Part shown: in pieces, positions 39,413 through 50,800 of the stretch | Layout of the letters: every line of letters begins with the position of its first letter | How positions within the stretch are numbered: position 1 is the first letter of the stretch | Source: Pelobates cultripes | Taxonomy: Eukaryota > Chordata > Amphibia > Anura > Pelobatidae | Assembly (NCBI GenBank): GCA_933207985.1 | Contig: OW240912.1 | Location: forward strand, 74,754,480 to 74,818,479 | DNA length: 64,000 bases | Reading direction: 5' to 3' | Notes under the pieces: model-generated | Database searches by the model: none | What the model saw: only the letters and a program-made list of their open reading frames with translations | What the model was told of the DNA's origin: nothing | Program-made: the position numbers and the translations under genes

Positions 39413-41530
39413 TTAACCCCTTAAGGACGGAGCCAAATGTACACATTGTGAACAAAACAAAATGTAAACAAAAGCTGGCATTTGCGCTACATGTCTGTCC
39501 AACCGTAATACACCTCTTTCTTAGTAAATGCACCCACCCTTATTATATATCATTTTATTCAGGGGAAACAGGGCTTTCATTTAATATCAAATATTTAGCT
39601 ATGAAACATAATTTAATATGAAAAAAATGGGAGAAAATACGTTTTTTTTTGGATTTTTTTAGTTCTACATTATATTTTAACGGTCAGTGTCATAATACTG
39701 TTTGCTTTTACTGCAATAAAATACACATATTTATATTCAGCAAAGTCTCACGTGTAAAACAGTACCCCCTATGTACAGGTTTTATGGCGTTTTGGGAAGT
39801 TACAGGGTGAAATCTAGCACGTTACATTTGAAATTGAAATTCGCCAGATTGGTTACGTTGCCTTTAGGACTTTATAGTAGCCCAGGAATGAAATTTACAC
39901 CCATAATGGCATACCATTTGCGATAGTAGACAATCCAAGATATTGCAAATGGGGTATGTCCAGTCTTTTTTAGTAACCATTTGGTCACAAACACTGGCCA
40001 AAGTTAGCGTTAATATTTGTTTGTGTGTGAAAAATTCAAAAAACGCCAATTTTGGCCAGTGTTTGTGACTAAGTGGCTACTAAAAAAGACTGGACATACC
40101 CCATTTGCAATACCTTGGGTTGTCTACTATTGCAAATGGTATGCCATTATAGGGGTAATTTTCATTCTTGGCTACCATAGGGTCTCAAAGGCAACGTAAC
40201 CAATCTGGCGAATTTTAATGTGAAAAAAATGAAACGCAAGCCTTATATTTGACGCTGTAACTTTTGAAAACACTATAAAACCTGTACATGAGGGGTACTG
40301 TTGTACTCGGGATACTTCACTGAACACAAATATTTGTGTTTCAAAACAGTAAAAAGTATCATAGCAATAATATTGTCCGTTTAATGCTGTTTGTGCGTGA
40401 AAAATGCAAAAAACGTCACTTTTACTGGCTATATCATCGTTGTAATACATTTTACTGTTTTGAAACACTAATATTTGTGTTCAGCGAAGTCTCCCGAGTA
40501 GAACAGTACCCCCCATGTACAGGTTTTATGGTGTCTCGGAAAGTTATAGGGTTAAATATAGTGCTAGCAAATTAAATTCCATTTACTTTCGGCATGGGTT
40601 GTCATGCAGGTCCTGCTAATTGTAATTAATTAAGATACCTAATTATGTAAAAATATTACATAAATATATATGTAGAATCAATATATGTATATATATACGT
40701 ATGTGTATATATATGTATATATCTATATAATTTTTAAAAAATATTTTTATTTATATATAGGTATATATATATAGTGATATATACGTATATATTTATGTGT
40801 ATAAATATATATATTATTTCGTTCTATGTGTATTTTGATATATATATATATATATTAATTTCACAATACAGTTAGAGCGAAATAACACACATCTATATAT
40901 TTTTTAATTATTTATTTTTAATTATTTTTTTAATTTTATTTTTTAACGTATTTACATTTTTATTTTTTTTATATTATATATAAATATATATATAACAATA
41001 ATTATATATATATTTAATCAGTATCAGTCTACGTGTAATTTGATATTTATATATATATATAATTATATATATATTAATAGTAAAATACACCTAGACGGTG
41101 TACATGTGTGTATGTATATGTGTATATATATACTTTGATCATATATATATAATATATATATATGATCTAAGTATATATAATTTTTTTTTTTTACACCATT
41201 AACTTATTTTATTTTTATTTCCAGCCAGCAGGGGGACCACCTGTCATTACAGGCAGCCCCCCTGCCGGCAATACAGAAGCCAGCTATCCCCGGCCATGTG
41301 ATTGTGGGGTCCTCGCTAGGACCCCACTCTCACATGGCCGGGAGGCTTCCAGGAGGACGGAGGTGCCGCGGGGGGCTCCCTGGGAGTCCCCCCAACCGCG
41401 ATCGCCGGCGTGGGACCGCCGGCGACCGGGTAAGTTAACAAAAACCGGAGGGCGTACAATTACGCCCGGCGGCGTTTAGAGCCGCCTATTAGAGGGCGTA
41501 ATTGTACGTCCTCCGGTTTTAAGGGGTTAA
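39413..41530. mobile_element. 2.1-kb TTAA element with nested palindromes, inserted in Penelope copy 2
   Basis: Ends TTAACCCCTTAAGGACGG and CCGGTTTTAAGGGGTTAA, with TTAA at both edges, as in piggyBac/Kolobok-type insertion. Inside is a ~370-bp palindrome (39842-40211, centre near 40030), a second inverted pair centred near 40390, and a repeated block (39690-39800 and 40440-40560). There follows ~550 bp of AT-rich (TA)n DNA (40640-41190) and a GC-rich end. There is no transposase, so it is non-autonomous. Small ORFs within are parts of the palindromes. Confidence 0.75.
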
Positions 41531-41556
41531 AATTATAAATACATCTCATCTCCTCC

Positions 41557-42805
41557 TCACCTATTTTTTTTATTAAAATCTCCACCTCTCCAATTTTTTT
41601 GTACTAATTTAATTGCGCAAAAGAATAGGTCTCTTGGATTACTATTGTGATAAATGTTGTAATGTTGTGAAACACTATGTGTTTCTAGACCTTTTCTTAT
41701 ATTGCATAGATGTCCTGCAATTCTGACATGTAAACACCTAATAGTCCTACCAACATAGATTAAATCGCAAGGACACTTTAAAATATAAATCACATGTTTT
41801 GAAAAACAAGTGCTCGTTTTTGATAGCAAATTCTCTTTTATCTTTATATGTGAAGGAGGTAATATGTCTTTTTGTTTCTCTACAAGCAGGGCAGGAACCA
41901 CATCCATAAAATCCTTTATTTTTATTTAAAAAATGTTCTGTAGGTTGTGTTTTAAAACTACTTTTCACTAAAATCTGTTTAAGATTTCTACATCCTCGAT
42001 AGACCATTTTAGGATTATGAGGTAGAATTTTATTTAATAAAGGATCTTCTTTTAAAATAGGCCAATATTTTTTGATAATTTCATTAATTTTATTGTTGTT
42101 GCCACTATGCTTGCATATAAAGGGTATGTCAAACGTATTCCTATTAGAGGATTTATTATGTATCTTTTTATTTTTGTAACATATAAGATCTTTTCTTTCA
42201 ATTTTCTTAACTTCTTCCATGCAATTTTGTAATTTTCCGGTGTCATAGCCTTTTTCTACAAGCTGTTCTTTAATTTTTTCTGCTTGGGAAACATAATCAA
42301 CATCTTGCGTGCAATTTCTCCGTATCGGTAAGAACTGGCTCTTAGGTGCATTTGTTAGCCATGGTGGATAATGGCAACTATTCATCTCGATGTAACTATT
42401 TGCATCAACATCTTTAAAATGATTCCTAGTATGGATAGTAGAATTTAAAATAAAAATTTCCAAATCTAAAAAATTGATTTGGTTAGTGCTATACGTAGAG
42501 GTTAAAATGATCCCCCAATTGTTGTTATTCAATTCATCTAAAAATAAATTAAGACTTTCTTCTCCTCCTTTCTAGATTAAAAATATATCATCGATGTATC
42601 GATGATAGGACACCAAGTTCGCTGCCGCCATATGTGAAAACACTAGCTTCTTCTCCCAGTATGCCATAAAAAGGTTTGCATAACTGGGAGCGAACTTGGT
42701 GCCCATCGCTGTTCCTGTAATTTGCATAAAAAAATGAATCTTTAAACCAGAAAAAATTGTTTTCTAAAATCCCTTCAAGTATAAAATCTATTTGTGGTTC
42801 TTTAA
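41557..42805 (-). pseudogene. Penelope-like reverse transcriptase/GIY-YIG endonuclease, copy 2
   Basis: On the minus strand a decayed RT reads YHRYIDDIF near 42580-42610 (the RT active-site YxDD box). Then comes a 261-codon frame (41747-42532) with NQINFLDLEI, SYIEMNSCHYPPWL, SQFLPIRRNC and the Cys-rich linker GFYGCGSCPACRETKR. After a frameshift, HVIYILKCPCDLIYVGRTIRCLHVRIAGH (41557-41907) gives the GIY-YIG-type nuclease core with its Arg. This is the domain order of endonuclease-bearing Penelope-like elements. The 5' half is cut off by a retroelement insertion at ~42806 and frames are broken, so it is inactive. Confidence 0.9.
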
Positions 42806-44238
42806 AATCTATTTTTTTTTTAATTCTTTATTTTTGCATGTGCATATAAATAACAGACAAGCGTGCATGGCCACGACAGCAACTGCAGGCATATTCATGG
42901 CATTTCAATGAGTGGCATTTGATACAGCACATTTTTTTTTTTTTTTTATACATGAGAACAACAAGTTTTGTTTCTTTCTAGACATGCATATGACATTCCT
43001 AAGTACTTCCAGGGTTAATAATATGTTTAGTCGATTAACAGTTATTTTTCAAGCTAGGACAACAACACTACTATCATATTATTAGAGTTAGGTAGTCGCT
43101 ATGAAACAATGTTAGATTAGATTAACCATGTTAATGAGGCTATAGCTTATAAGCATGTTATGCAGTATAGTAATAGTTGGAAAATGCGTGGTTATCACCC
43201 TGGTGGATCGGGGGGTCCCCGAGCTGCCTCCGTGGGAAAGGGTTGGCATCCTAGTGAGTCCAAGACTTTTCATATAGGTGCAGTCCAGTTTTTCCCCAAT
43301 ACCTGCTCTGTTGTGACTATGTAGTGGGGAGCAAGCGTCCTTCAGAGCAGGCCTCGGAGCATGGGTTGTCTGTGTGTAATTCTGCGTTGTTCACTGTGGT
43401 CCTCCGAGGTATAGCCTGAGCAGGGTGGGCTTGCCGCTTTTGGTCATCCGCAGGTTGGTGTCCGCCATGTTTAAGCGTTGGGGGTATCCGCGGAGATCTG
43501 TAGCTCTCCGGGGTGTCCTGTTAAAGTCTGAGTAGTAAGCGGGTACAGGGTTGGTCTGCTAGCAGAAGTGTTTTGCTGGGCAGATGGCACGGGAATGGTC
43601 GATGCTTGGTATCCTATCTCTTAAGTGCCGCTGCTGTCACCCACCCCCTCGAGCCACCTGTTGCTCGTGTTGTTGGCTTGTGTTGTTGCGGGGATTAGCA
43701 CGAACATTGGTGCTTCCTTGTGTGGCGGGATCTTATATCAGGAGTTGTTTTGTGGGTAGTGGACACTAGGAGGGAGGTTTTTTTCTTTTCCTCATGCCGT
43801 CAGCGCACATGGCGCCCGCCATCTTGGAGGCAGCGAACAGGCTCCCCGGCCTCAATTGCAGAATCCCGCTTATGGCCTACTGGGTGAGGACCGGGATCAC
43901 CCCCCCCCCCGGTCCATAGAGGAGGGGGGGACGGAGCCGGGTCTGCGCCGATCAGGGCTTTTGGCTGGGCTTTGTGGTGCAGGATAGAGAGGCAGCGGCC
44001 GTCTGCCCCGCTCACCGCCGGAGAAGGTCCGGGTTAGGGCACCGAGATCCACTCCCCCCGGGGACTGTAGCTCAGCGAGCCAGCCTCTCCCCGGGTCCAG
44101 CTGTCCCCCGGCACTGGGCATCTGTGCTGTCGGTCCACTTTAGGTTAAAGATGTTTTTAGCGAGTTTTCAGTAGTGTTTTGCCAGAGTCGCTCTGACTTG
44201 CGACCGTCCAGCTCAGCGGCCCGGCTCCGCCCCCCTTT
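42806..44238 (-). mobile_element. 1.4-kb poly(A) retroelement inserted into Penelope copy 2
   Basis: On the minus strand it starts with the GC-rich module (44235 downwards: gggcggagccgggccgctg) and ends at 42810 with an A-rich tail preceded by an AATAAAG-like signal. The Penelope-like text 'aaaatctatttgtggttctt' and a 'tttaaaatctattt' direct repeat occur on both sides, consistent with a target-site duplication. No reverse transcriptase is inside, so it is probably a non-autonomous or internally deleted relative of the element whose 5' modules are at 1-596 and 32000-33195. ORFs of ~70 codons are GC artefacts. Confidence 0.65.
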
Positions 44239-45862
44239 AAAATCTATTTTAAAATCTATTTGTGGTTCTTTTTTTTTGTGTGTATAATTTTTTTCCCAGT
44301 CCGGCCCTGGCCATGAGGTTGGGGGAGACCTATTAATACTATAGTGCCAGGAAAACAAGTTTGTTTTCTTGGCACTATAGTGGCCCTTTAATTGTTCTGT
44401 AGCCCTGACCTTGGATTATCCTGATTACTCATTGTCAGCTGCCTGTGTCAATTTATGGCATTCCCTATTCTTGGCCTGTCTTGACCAGGGCCTCCCATGA
44501 AACAAGCTAACAAGGCATCTACCAGGCCGCTTTTTGCCATCCCCCTGAAAGTGCCGCCCAAGACAAATGCCTTCTTAGCATTCACTGTAAATACAGCACT
44601 GCCTTTATGACTGGATTTCTTTACTATGTGTATACACCTTTGGTTTTCTAATTTAATTCACTACTATCTTTTTCTATGGAACATTTGGGATTAGGTGATT
44701 GTTTAGCTCACCTACCCGTTGCATTCTTTGCTAGGAATTTTGTTGTTTTGAGCCAATCAGACAGCTTAGGCAGAATGGAGCCATATATTGGACTGATGGT
44801 TTACATACTTATTGCTTTAGACATGCTATTTACAGACAGATAGTTTAGTTCCATATTCCTCTGGTCATTTAATGCTCTCTTGCATTTGAGGCTTTAATAG
44901 TTTGTGACATACTTCATTATACCAGAGTTTTGGCACCACCAAGTGGAGATTTGTATATTACAGACTTACAATATGTAGATTAACCTCAACTGGATACACT
45001 AGCCAGAGAGATATGTTAATGCCACCTGGAGTACTATTTCACATTTTGAACATATTTTTGATGTACCCCATAAACTAGCAAATCTTTGACGTAACGAGAT
45101 TATTTTATGCATGTTTTTGTTTGACAGAATATACTATTGATAAAGCTGTTATAATAAAGTCCCTACCTACCCCCCTTACCTTAATATAGTGTGGATGGGG
45201 CCAACAATCTAAAATCTGTATTATCATCAGAAATATTCTGTTCTTCAGTCTCAAAAAGAGCAAAATAAAATCTGCCACTACTTAAAATAAAAAAAGGCTT
45301 GATCACTAAAAAAAATGTAAAAAAAAAAAAAACGCCAGAAAATAAAAATCACATTGTTAGGCTGCACAATTATACAGAGTCTGTAACCCTTTAGGCTGCC
45401 ATGAACTTATGCTGGTAACACATTCTGCTTTCCTTAATCTTTGTATATGTTCAATACAGAGAACAATTAATGTACAATTAAAGCAGACCAGTCATTATGA
45501 AGTTTAAGAAAGAAGTGCTTCTTTTTTAATGCAGGTACTGCGTATATATGAAACAAACACAGTTTTCATAGGGGTGTATCCAACAGAAGACAAAATCAAC
45601 CAATCATAGACGTTCAGTGCAAAAAGTATAATTATTCATATAACATTACCTATTACAGGAAATCTATGTCTAGCATGTCTTCTCTAAACTATGCAGGGTT
45701 ATCTTGTGAGATAAAAAAGGGAGTATGTGTAAAACTGTAACTGATTACAAAGAGAGACAATTCTTGCTTTTAACCCTTGCAGACTAAGACAAAAACAGAT
45801 GTTCATGACCGTCTTTGATTTAGGAACCCAATTAAAATTTTCAGGTGGTTAGAGAGAAATGT
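44239..45862. other. MITE tail and intergenic DNA without a gene
   Basis: 44330-44395 is a small hairpin ending 'ggcactatagtggccctttaa', a relative of the ACTATAG MITE family (compare 49760-49820). 45165-45345 resembles the arms of the 20284 foldback element. Nothing coding is seen. Confidence 0.45.
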
Positions 45863-46022
45863 TATGTTTTCCAATGGCGGAATGTTTATAAGCTATAGTG
45901 GAAACTAGTTTTACACATACTATATTTTTTCTGTTGAGAGCCTGACACTAGTTTCCACTATGGCGTATAAACATTCTGCCGTTGGAAAACATAGTCAGGC
46001 TCTCAACAGAAAAAATATAGTA
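45863..46022. repeat. Interleaved inverted repeats (A-B-A'-B' order)
   Basis: Arm A is 45863-45909 and its inverted copy A' 45947-45993 (43 of 47 match). Arm B is 45918-45946 and its inverted copy B' 45994-46022 (29 of 29 match). The pairs are interleaved, not nested, so as RNA they could pair only as a pseudoknot. B, A' and B' abut with no spacer. No transposon ends identified. Confidence 0.8.
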
Positions 46023-46843
46023 GGTTTAAAGAATGCCAGTTTAACCCTTTCAAAGCATGCATATCTTGTATTATAATCAGGCTTACTGACCATTCAATCT
46101 TCCAAGCCCTGTATATAGTATTTACTTTTAGCTAGTAATAAGAAATACAGAAGTAGAAAGCAGGACATGAGACTGACACCCTATAACATAATATATATGT
46201 TATGTATAGCTCTGTATGTCTAGAGGAATATTCACTAAGCATTGCGCATAGGTAAAAATTCATTACCTATCACACATTACAATAATAAAAAAAAGGAATC
46301 CACCTTCACCCATTGAAGGCTCGACGCAGAATGAGTGTCCTAGCGGTAAAAGCCCTTTTATAGGCTTTGCCACGCTATGATAGCTCTTGCAAAGCGTGGG
46401 AAAAATTTCCCTCCCCTCCTTTGAACATCCCTCTGCTTGCCACTCCTAGCAGTACATTCCTTTATATAACTATGCATCCTTCCTCCTCAGGCCAAATTTA
46501 ACGTCCATCTCTGCAACTAAGAAACTTAATTTGAACACTGCTCTACCCACCCTGGTTCCTTCTAACTATATAGCACGACTCCCCCAGCTGTTTCCAAACA
46601 CAGTCAATCACCTCCTCATTCCCTTCGCATGTTATTAATCCCTGCAGTCACACTATAAATTCTCTCTGCCATCATCTTCAATGTCCTCTGCTACCTCTTG
46701 TCTCATTTCCCTATTTTACCTTTAGATTGTAAACTCAAGGGCAGGGCCATCTACCTTTTGTATGGCTCTGTTTATATTGTATTGTTCTCTCAGTTGTACA
46801 GCTGTGCAGAATATAATGGTGCTTTATAAATGCCAGTAATACA
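46023..46843. other. Intergenic DNA, LINE/MITE scraps
   Basis: 46230-46400 resembles foldback-family arms ('tccaccttcacccattgaagg', 'aaagcgtgggaaaa'). 46720-46850 has 'gattgtaaactcaagggcagg' and 'gtgctttataaatgccagtaat', a typical 3' end of a vertebrate LINE-mobilised repeat. No gene. Confidence 0.45.
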
Positions 46844-47262
46844 TTAAAGCAAAACTAGTCACTCAGACCACTTCAGCTCAATGAAGTGGTCTGGGTGCCA
46901 GGTCCCCAGGTTTTAACCCTTCAGATGTAAACATAGCAGTTTCAGAGCATTGCAGGGTTAATCCAACCTCTAGTGGCTGTCTTCCTGACAGCTGCTAGAG
47001 GCGCTTATGTGAAATTTGCATCCAGCGTGCGGGACGTCCATAGGAAACAATTGAAAAATGCTTTCCTATGGACTGTTTGAATGCGCGTGCGGCTCTTGCC
47101 GCGCATGCGCATTCCGCTCGGGAGCTGACGTCGGCGGGGGAGGAGAGGTCAGCAGCGCTGAGGGAGCCCGGCGCTGGATAAAGGTAAGCGCCAAGGGTGG
47201 GAGACCCAGAGGGTGGGGAGATGGGTCATAAGGATGCTATAGTGTCCTATAGTAATCCTTTA
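46844..47262. mobile_element. MITE of the ACTATAGGCACC family, upstream of TTC19
   Basis: TTAA near 46844 and 47259, with 'agaccacttcagctcaatg', 'ctctagtggctgtcttcc' and a terminal 'atagtgtcctatagtaatcc'. Related to 37489 and 12873. It ends ~230 bp before the TTC19 CCAAT box and so marks the left limit of the promoter. Confidence 0.7.
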
Positions 47263-47489
47263 AAAAAAATAAATAAATAATAAATGATGTTACTGCCATC
47301 TAGTGGGCCAACCTGGGATACATTACTCATTCCCAATTCCCCAAAGCAATTGAGCTGTGGCAGGTTAGTACATCCGACCTTACTGCCTAGCATACAGCCA
47401 CTGGGCGCGCCCTGGGTACTCCCCAGAGCTGTATGTTTACATGTAAGCCATGGTGGCAAAGAGACAGGACGGTTGTGTGTTCTGAAGAA

Positions 47490-47597
47490 ACGTCATTGGT
47501 CCTGTCGAATCACGTGGTCACACAGCCGGGTCACGTGCCCCGGAAGGCACGTGCCCCAGGAAGCCGTCGCCCCCGGTTGTCACGTGACAGCGGCGGC
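47490..47597 (+). promoter_or_regulatory. TTC19 core promoter with four CACGTG boxes
   Basis: CACGTG occurs at 47511, 47532, 47548 and 47581; the last is in the perfect palindrome GTCACGTGAC (47579-47588), the consensus of USF/MITF/TFEB-family factors. An inverted CCAAT box (ATTGG, 47495-47499) and an ETS-like CCGGAAG (47540-47546) accompany them. There is no TATA box and the region is GC- and CpG-rich, as for housekeeping mitochondrial genes. The start codon is at 47598, so transcription should begin within this interval. Confidence 0.65.
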
Positions 47598-47817
47598 ATG
47601 TTTCCCTGCGCTGTGCGGGGCTTAGTCAGGGCTGCCAGGTCTGGCATACCGATAGAAACATGGCGGCTGCGGGGTGTCGGTGGAACGCACTGGGCCGGTC
47701 GGTCCGTGGGTGCCTCAGCTTACCCCAGGACGACGTCACTAATATCCAGCACTAAATGGGGGAGCTATGGAGGATCTCAGGGGAGCAGGAAGCGGGGCTT
47801 CATTATCACTGCCGCAG
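47598..47817 (+). CDS. ttc19: ttc19 exon 1: mitochondrial presequence
   Basis: Codons 1-73 plus one base, donor GTTAGC. Starts [16 protein letters not shown] and ends [10 protein letters not shown], which joins to A-FSLFSKLF of exon 2. The same DNA also reads [12 protein letters not shown] in another frame, but that frame stops before any donor that fits exon 2. Confidence 0.8.
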
Positions 47818-50800
47818 GTTAGCGCTGTGCCTGCCATGGCTGTCATTACAGTGTGTTATTATGTCACCGGAGGGTTAATGCCTTACATGGGGGTCATCTG
47901 GATTCATATCATCGTTAACTCCATTTTATTTGCACTAGTTTGCGGTAAAACCGAGTTTTTTTTTTAACAAAAATAAAATGGTTTCTAGCTACCCATTGGT
48001 AAGAATGAGTCTTACAGATTTATTTGCGGTTGTATTGGTTTTTGTTTTTCTTTTCTTTGTACTGTAATCAGTGTGTATATATATATATATAAAAACACCC
48101 CACAAATTTCTAGTCCACTGTATCAAGATCACTTGCTTTACATGGGTAGTGTCATGATATAAAAAGTATTATGTGCATGATTTTTAGAAGTGCTAAGAAA
48201 TGTGCACATGATACTTTAAAAAAAATTTTTTTTATACATATACGGGTATTCTGGGATTACAACATGTAACTTATTAGAACAATAACCGCACATAAATAAA
48301 GACATACACAATATGACACAGACTAAGGGAAGTGGTTTAGCACACCAAAATGCTACCCTAAATAAGCTTCTAGTGCTGCACGCGCTTGAATTGCACCTAA
48401 ACGGTGATTAGGACAGTATAGCTTTAGAAATACACATTTCTATTCCTAACGCTATAGTATACCTTTAAATGGTTACTCCAACCCAGGCTTCCCCAAACTT
48501 CGGCCCTCCAGATGTTGCTGAACTACAACTTCCATGCTTCTTTGAATGCTTTATTGCAGTGCCGGGCAAAACTGTCAACGCTGCTTTCAAGACCCCCTTG
48601 TGATGTAAGGGCAGCTGACGCACAGTCAAGTGAAGCCATTGATTGGACCATTTAGCTGTCTTAGAGCGCATGCATGCGCTTTGAGCCAGCATGGAGAGGG
48701 AGTTTAAAAATTACATGCAAACCTAAACAGAGAGGATAGAAAAGTGGGAAAGCTGCATAAAGGGGACATATCAGAATCACTTTGTAGGAGGATGTTGGGG
48801 CTATTGTGAGGAGTTTTATGGTGATTGAAATGGCTATTAAAATAACTATGTGTTTAAAGGGACAGTATAGGCACCAAAACAACTTTAACTTAATGAAGGA
48901 ATTTTGGTGTATAGATCAAGCCCCTGCAGTCTCTCTGTTAAAATCTTTGCCATTTAGGAATTAAATAATTTTGTTGATGCAGCTCTAGGCACATATCCTT
49001 GCATGGGACCTGCACAAACTTCCTAAACATTTCCTGAAAAGAAATCTACATATTCTAGGTTTCTTTATTGCACAGTCTGTTTAATCTAGAATTTCTTCTC
49101 CTGCTCTGTTAATAGCCTATTAGAGCCTGCATGAGCCACCTGTCTTTCTTTGTTTTATATTGTGCTATATATGAATAAATCCATTTTAGAGTTCATATAT
49201 GCTTCAGATGATACTTGGAACATAGTAACCACTGTAAATATTGTTTGCAACATTTTAATTATATTTTATATTTCTTTCTAGCATTTTCTTTGTTTTCTAA
49301 ACTTTTCGACCATGAAAAGGAGGACAAAATCACTGAATCAGAAGAAAAAATAATATATCTTTTAAAGAAGGCCAAGGTAAGTCAATACTAATTCCACCAG
49401 CTAGTGGTTTCATTTATGGTTTTCAAAATTGGATTACTGCCAAGTAGTGACCAACATATCCTAGAACCTTTAATCCCCACCTCTTGTAGCTCTTTTTTCT
49501 TCTTCAATGCAACTGTAAATACATCATCGTATATAGCTGTAAAATCCTAAGTGGGTGATCAGGCTCTCTCAATATTATTATTGCCATTTATACAGCGCCA
49601 ACAGATTCCATAGCGCTTTATAATATTATGAGAGGAGGCATTCAGCCAGGGATGTCAATAGAGGGAGGAGAGTCCCAGCTCTGGAAAAAAGGTAAGAGAT
49701 AAACCCCTTACTCCCCCTTCAGTGCCATGGGAGTGGGACCCTGAGGGTGGAGGCACCCTCAGGGCACTATAGTGCCAGGAAAACAAGTATGTTTTCCTGA
49801 CACTATAGTGATCCTTTAAGGAACGATAGGTTGAAGAGGGCCCTGCTCAAACGAGCTTACAGTCTATAGGAGGTGGGTATAAAACATACTAGGACAGGAA
49901 ATAGCAATCAAATAAGGTGGGAGTGAAGCATAGCTGGAGGAGAGAGAGTAGAGTGCTGCCCTTTAGAAGAGAGCAAGAGATAGGTATGTAAGCTAGAGGT
50001 TACTCGGGGGGGCCATAAGCTTTCCTAAAGAGATGGGTTTTAAGGCACTTCTTAAACGATTGAAGATTGGGGGAGAGTCTGATGGTGGCGGCAGGCTATT
50101 CCATTGGAAGGGAGCCACCCGCAAGAAGTCCTGCAAGCGTGAGTTGGCCGCACGGGTGCGAGTAGCGGACAGAAGAAGGTCATGGGCAGAGCGGAGAGAC
50201 CGAGAAGGGGCATACTTATGGATCTGTGAAGAGCTATGAGGGGCTAGAATTGTTCAGTGTTTTATAGGTATGGGTTAGCACTTTGACTTGACTCATATAG
50301 GATACAGGAAGCCAATGTAAGGATTGACAGAGGGGTGAGGTGTGAGAGGACCGACTAGAGAGGAAAATCAGTCTGGCGGCAGCATTCATTACAGACTGTA
50401 GCTGGGCAATACGGCTTTTGGGAAGCCCAATTAGGAGAGGGTTACAATAATCCATGCAGGAAATTACTAGAGCATGGACCTTGGTAGCATCTTGCGTAAG
50501 AAAGGGGCGAATGTGGGCTATGTTTTTAAGGAATCTACAGGATTTGGCAACGTACTGTATGTGAGGCTCAAAGGTGAGGCCAGAATCAAGTATGATGCTA
50601 ACACAGCGCTTGCAAGGATGTACTTATGTGGATACCACTCATTTGAAGGGAGAGCGAAAGAGGAGGATCAGTATTAGGAGGAGGAAAGACAAGGAGCTCA
50701 GTTTTAGAGAGATTGAGTTTCAGAAAGCCGGAGGACATCCAGTCCGAGATGGAAGAAAGGCAAGCAGTGACACGTTGCAGGGGAGACGTCCGGGGTGGAG

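Noticed and set aside
47433..47597. Upstream in-frame ATG of TTC19
   Set aside because: It would add 55 residues encoded by the E-box promoter region and has no counterpart in the human protein.
47641..47760. Alternative TTC19 start reading [17 protein letters not shown]
   Set aside because: The frame meets a stop (TAA) before a donor compatible with exon 2 phase; the [10 protein letters not shown] frame joins exon 2 exactly.
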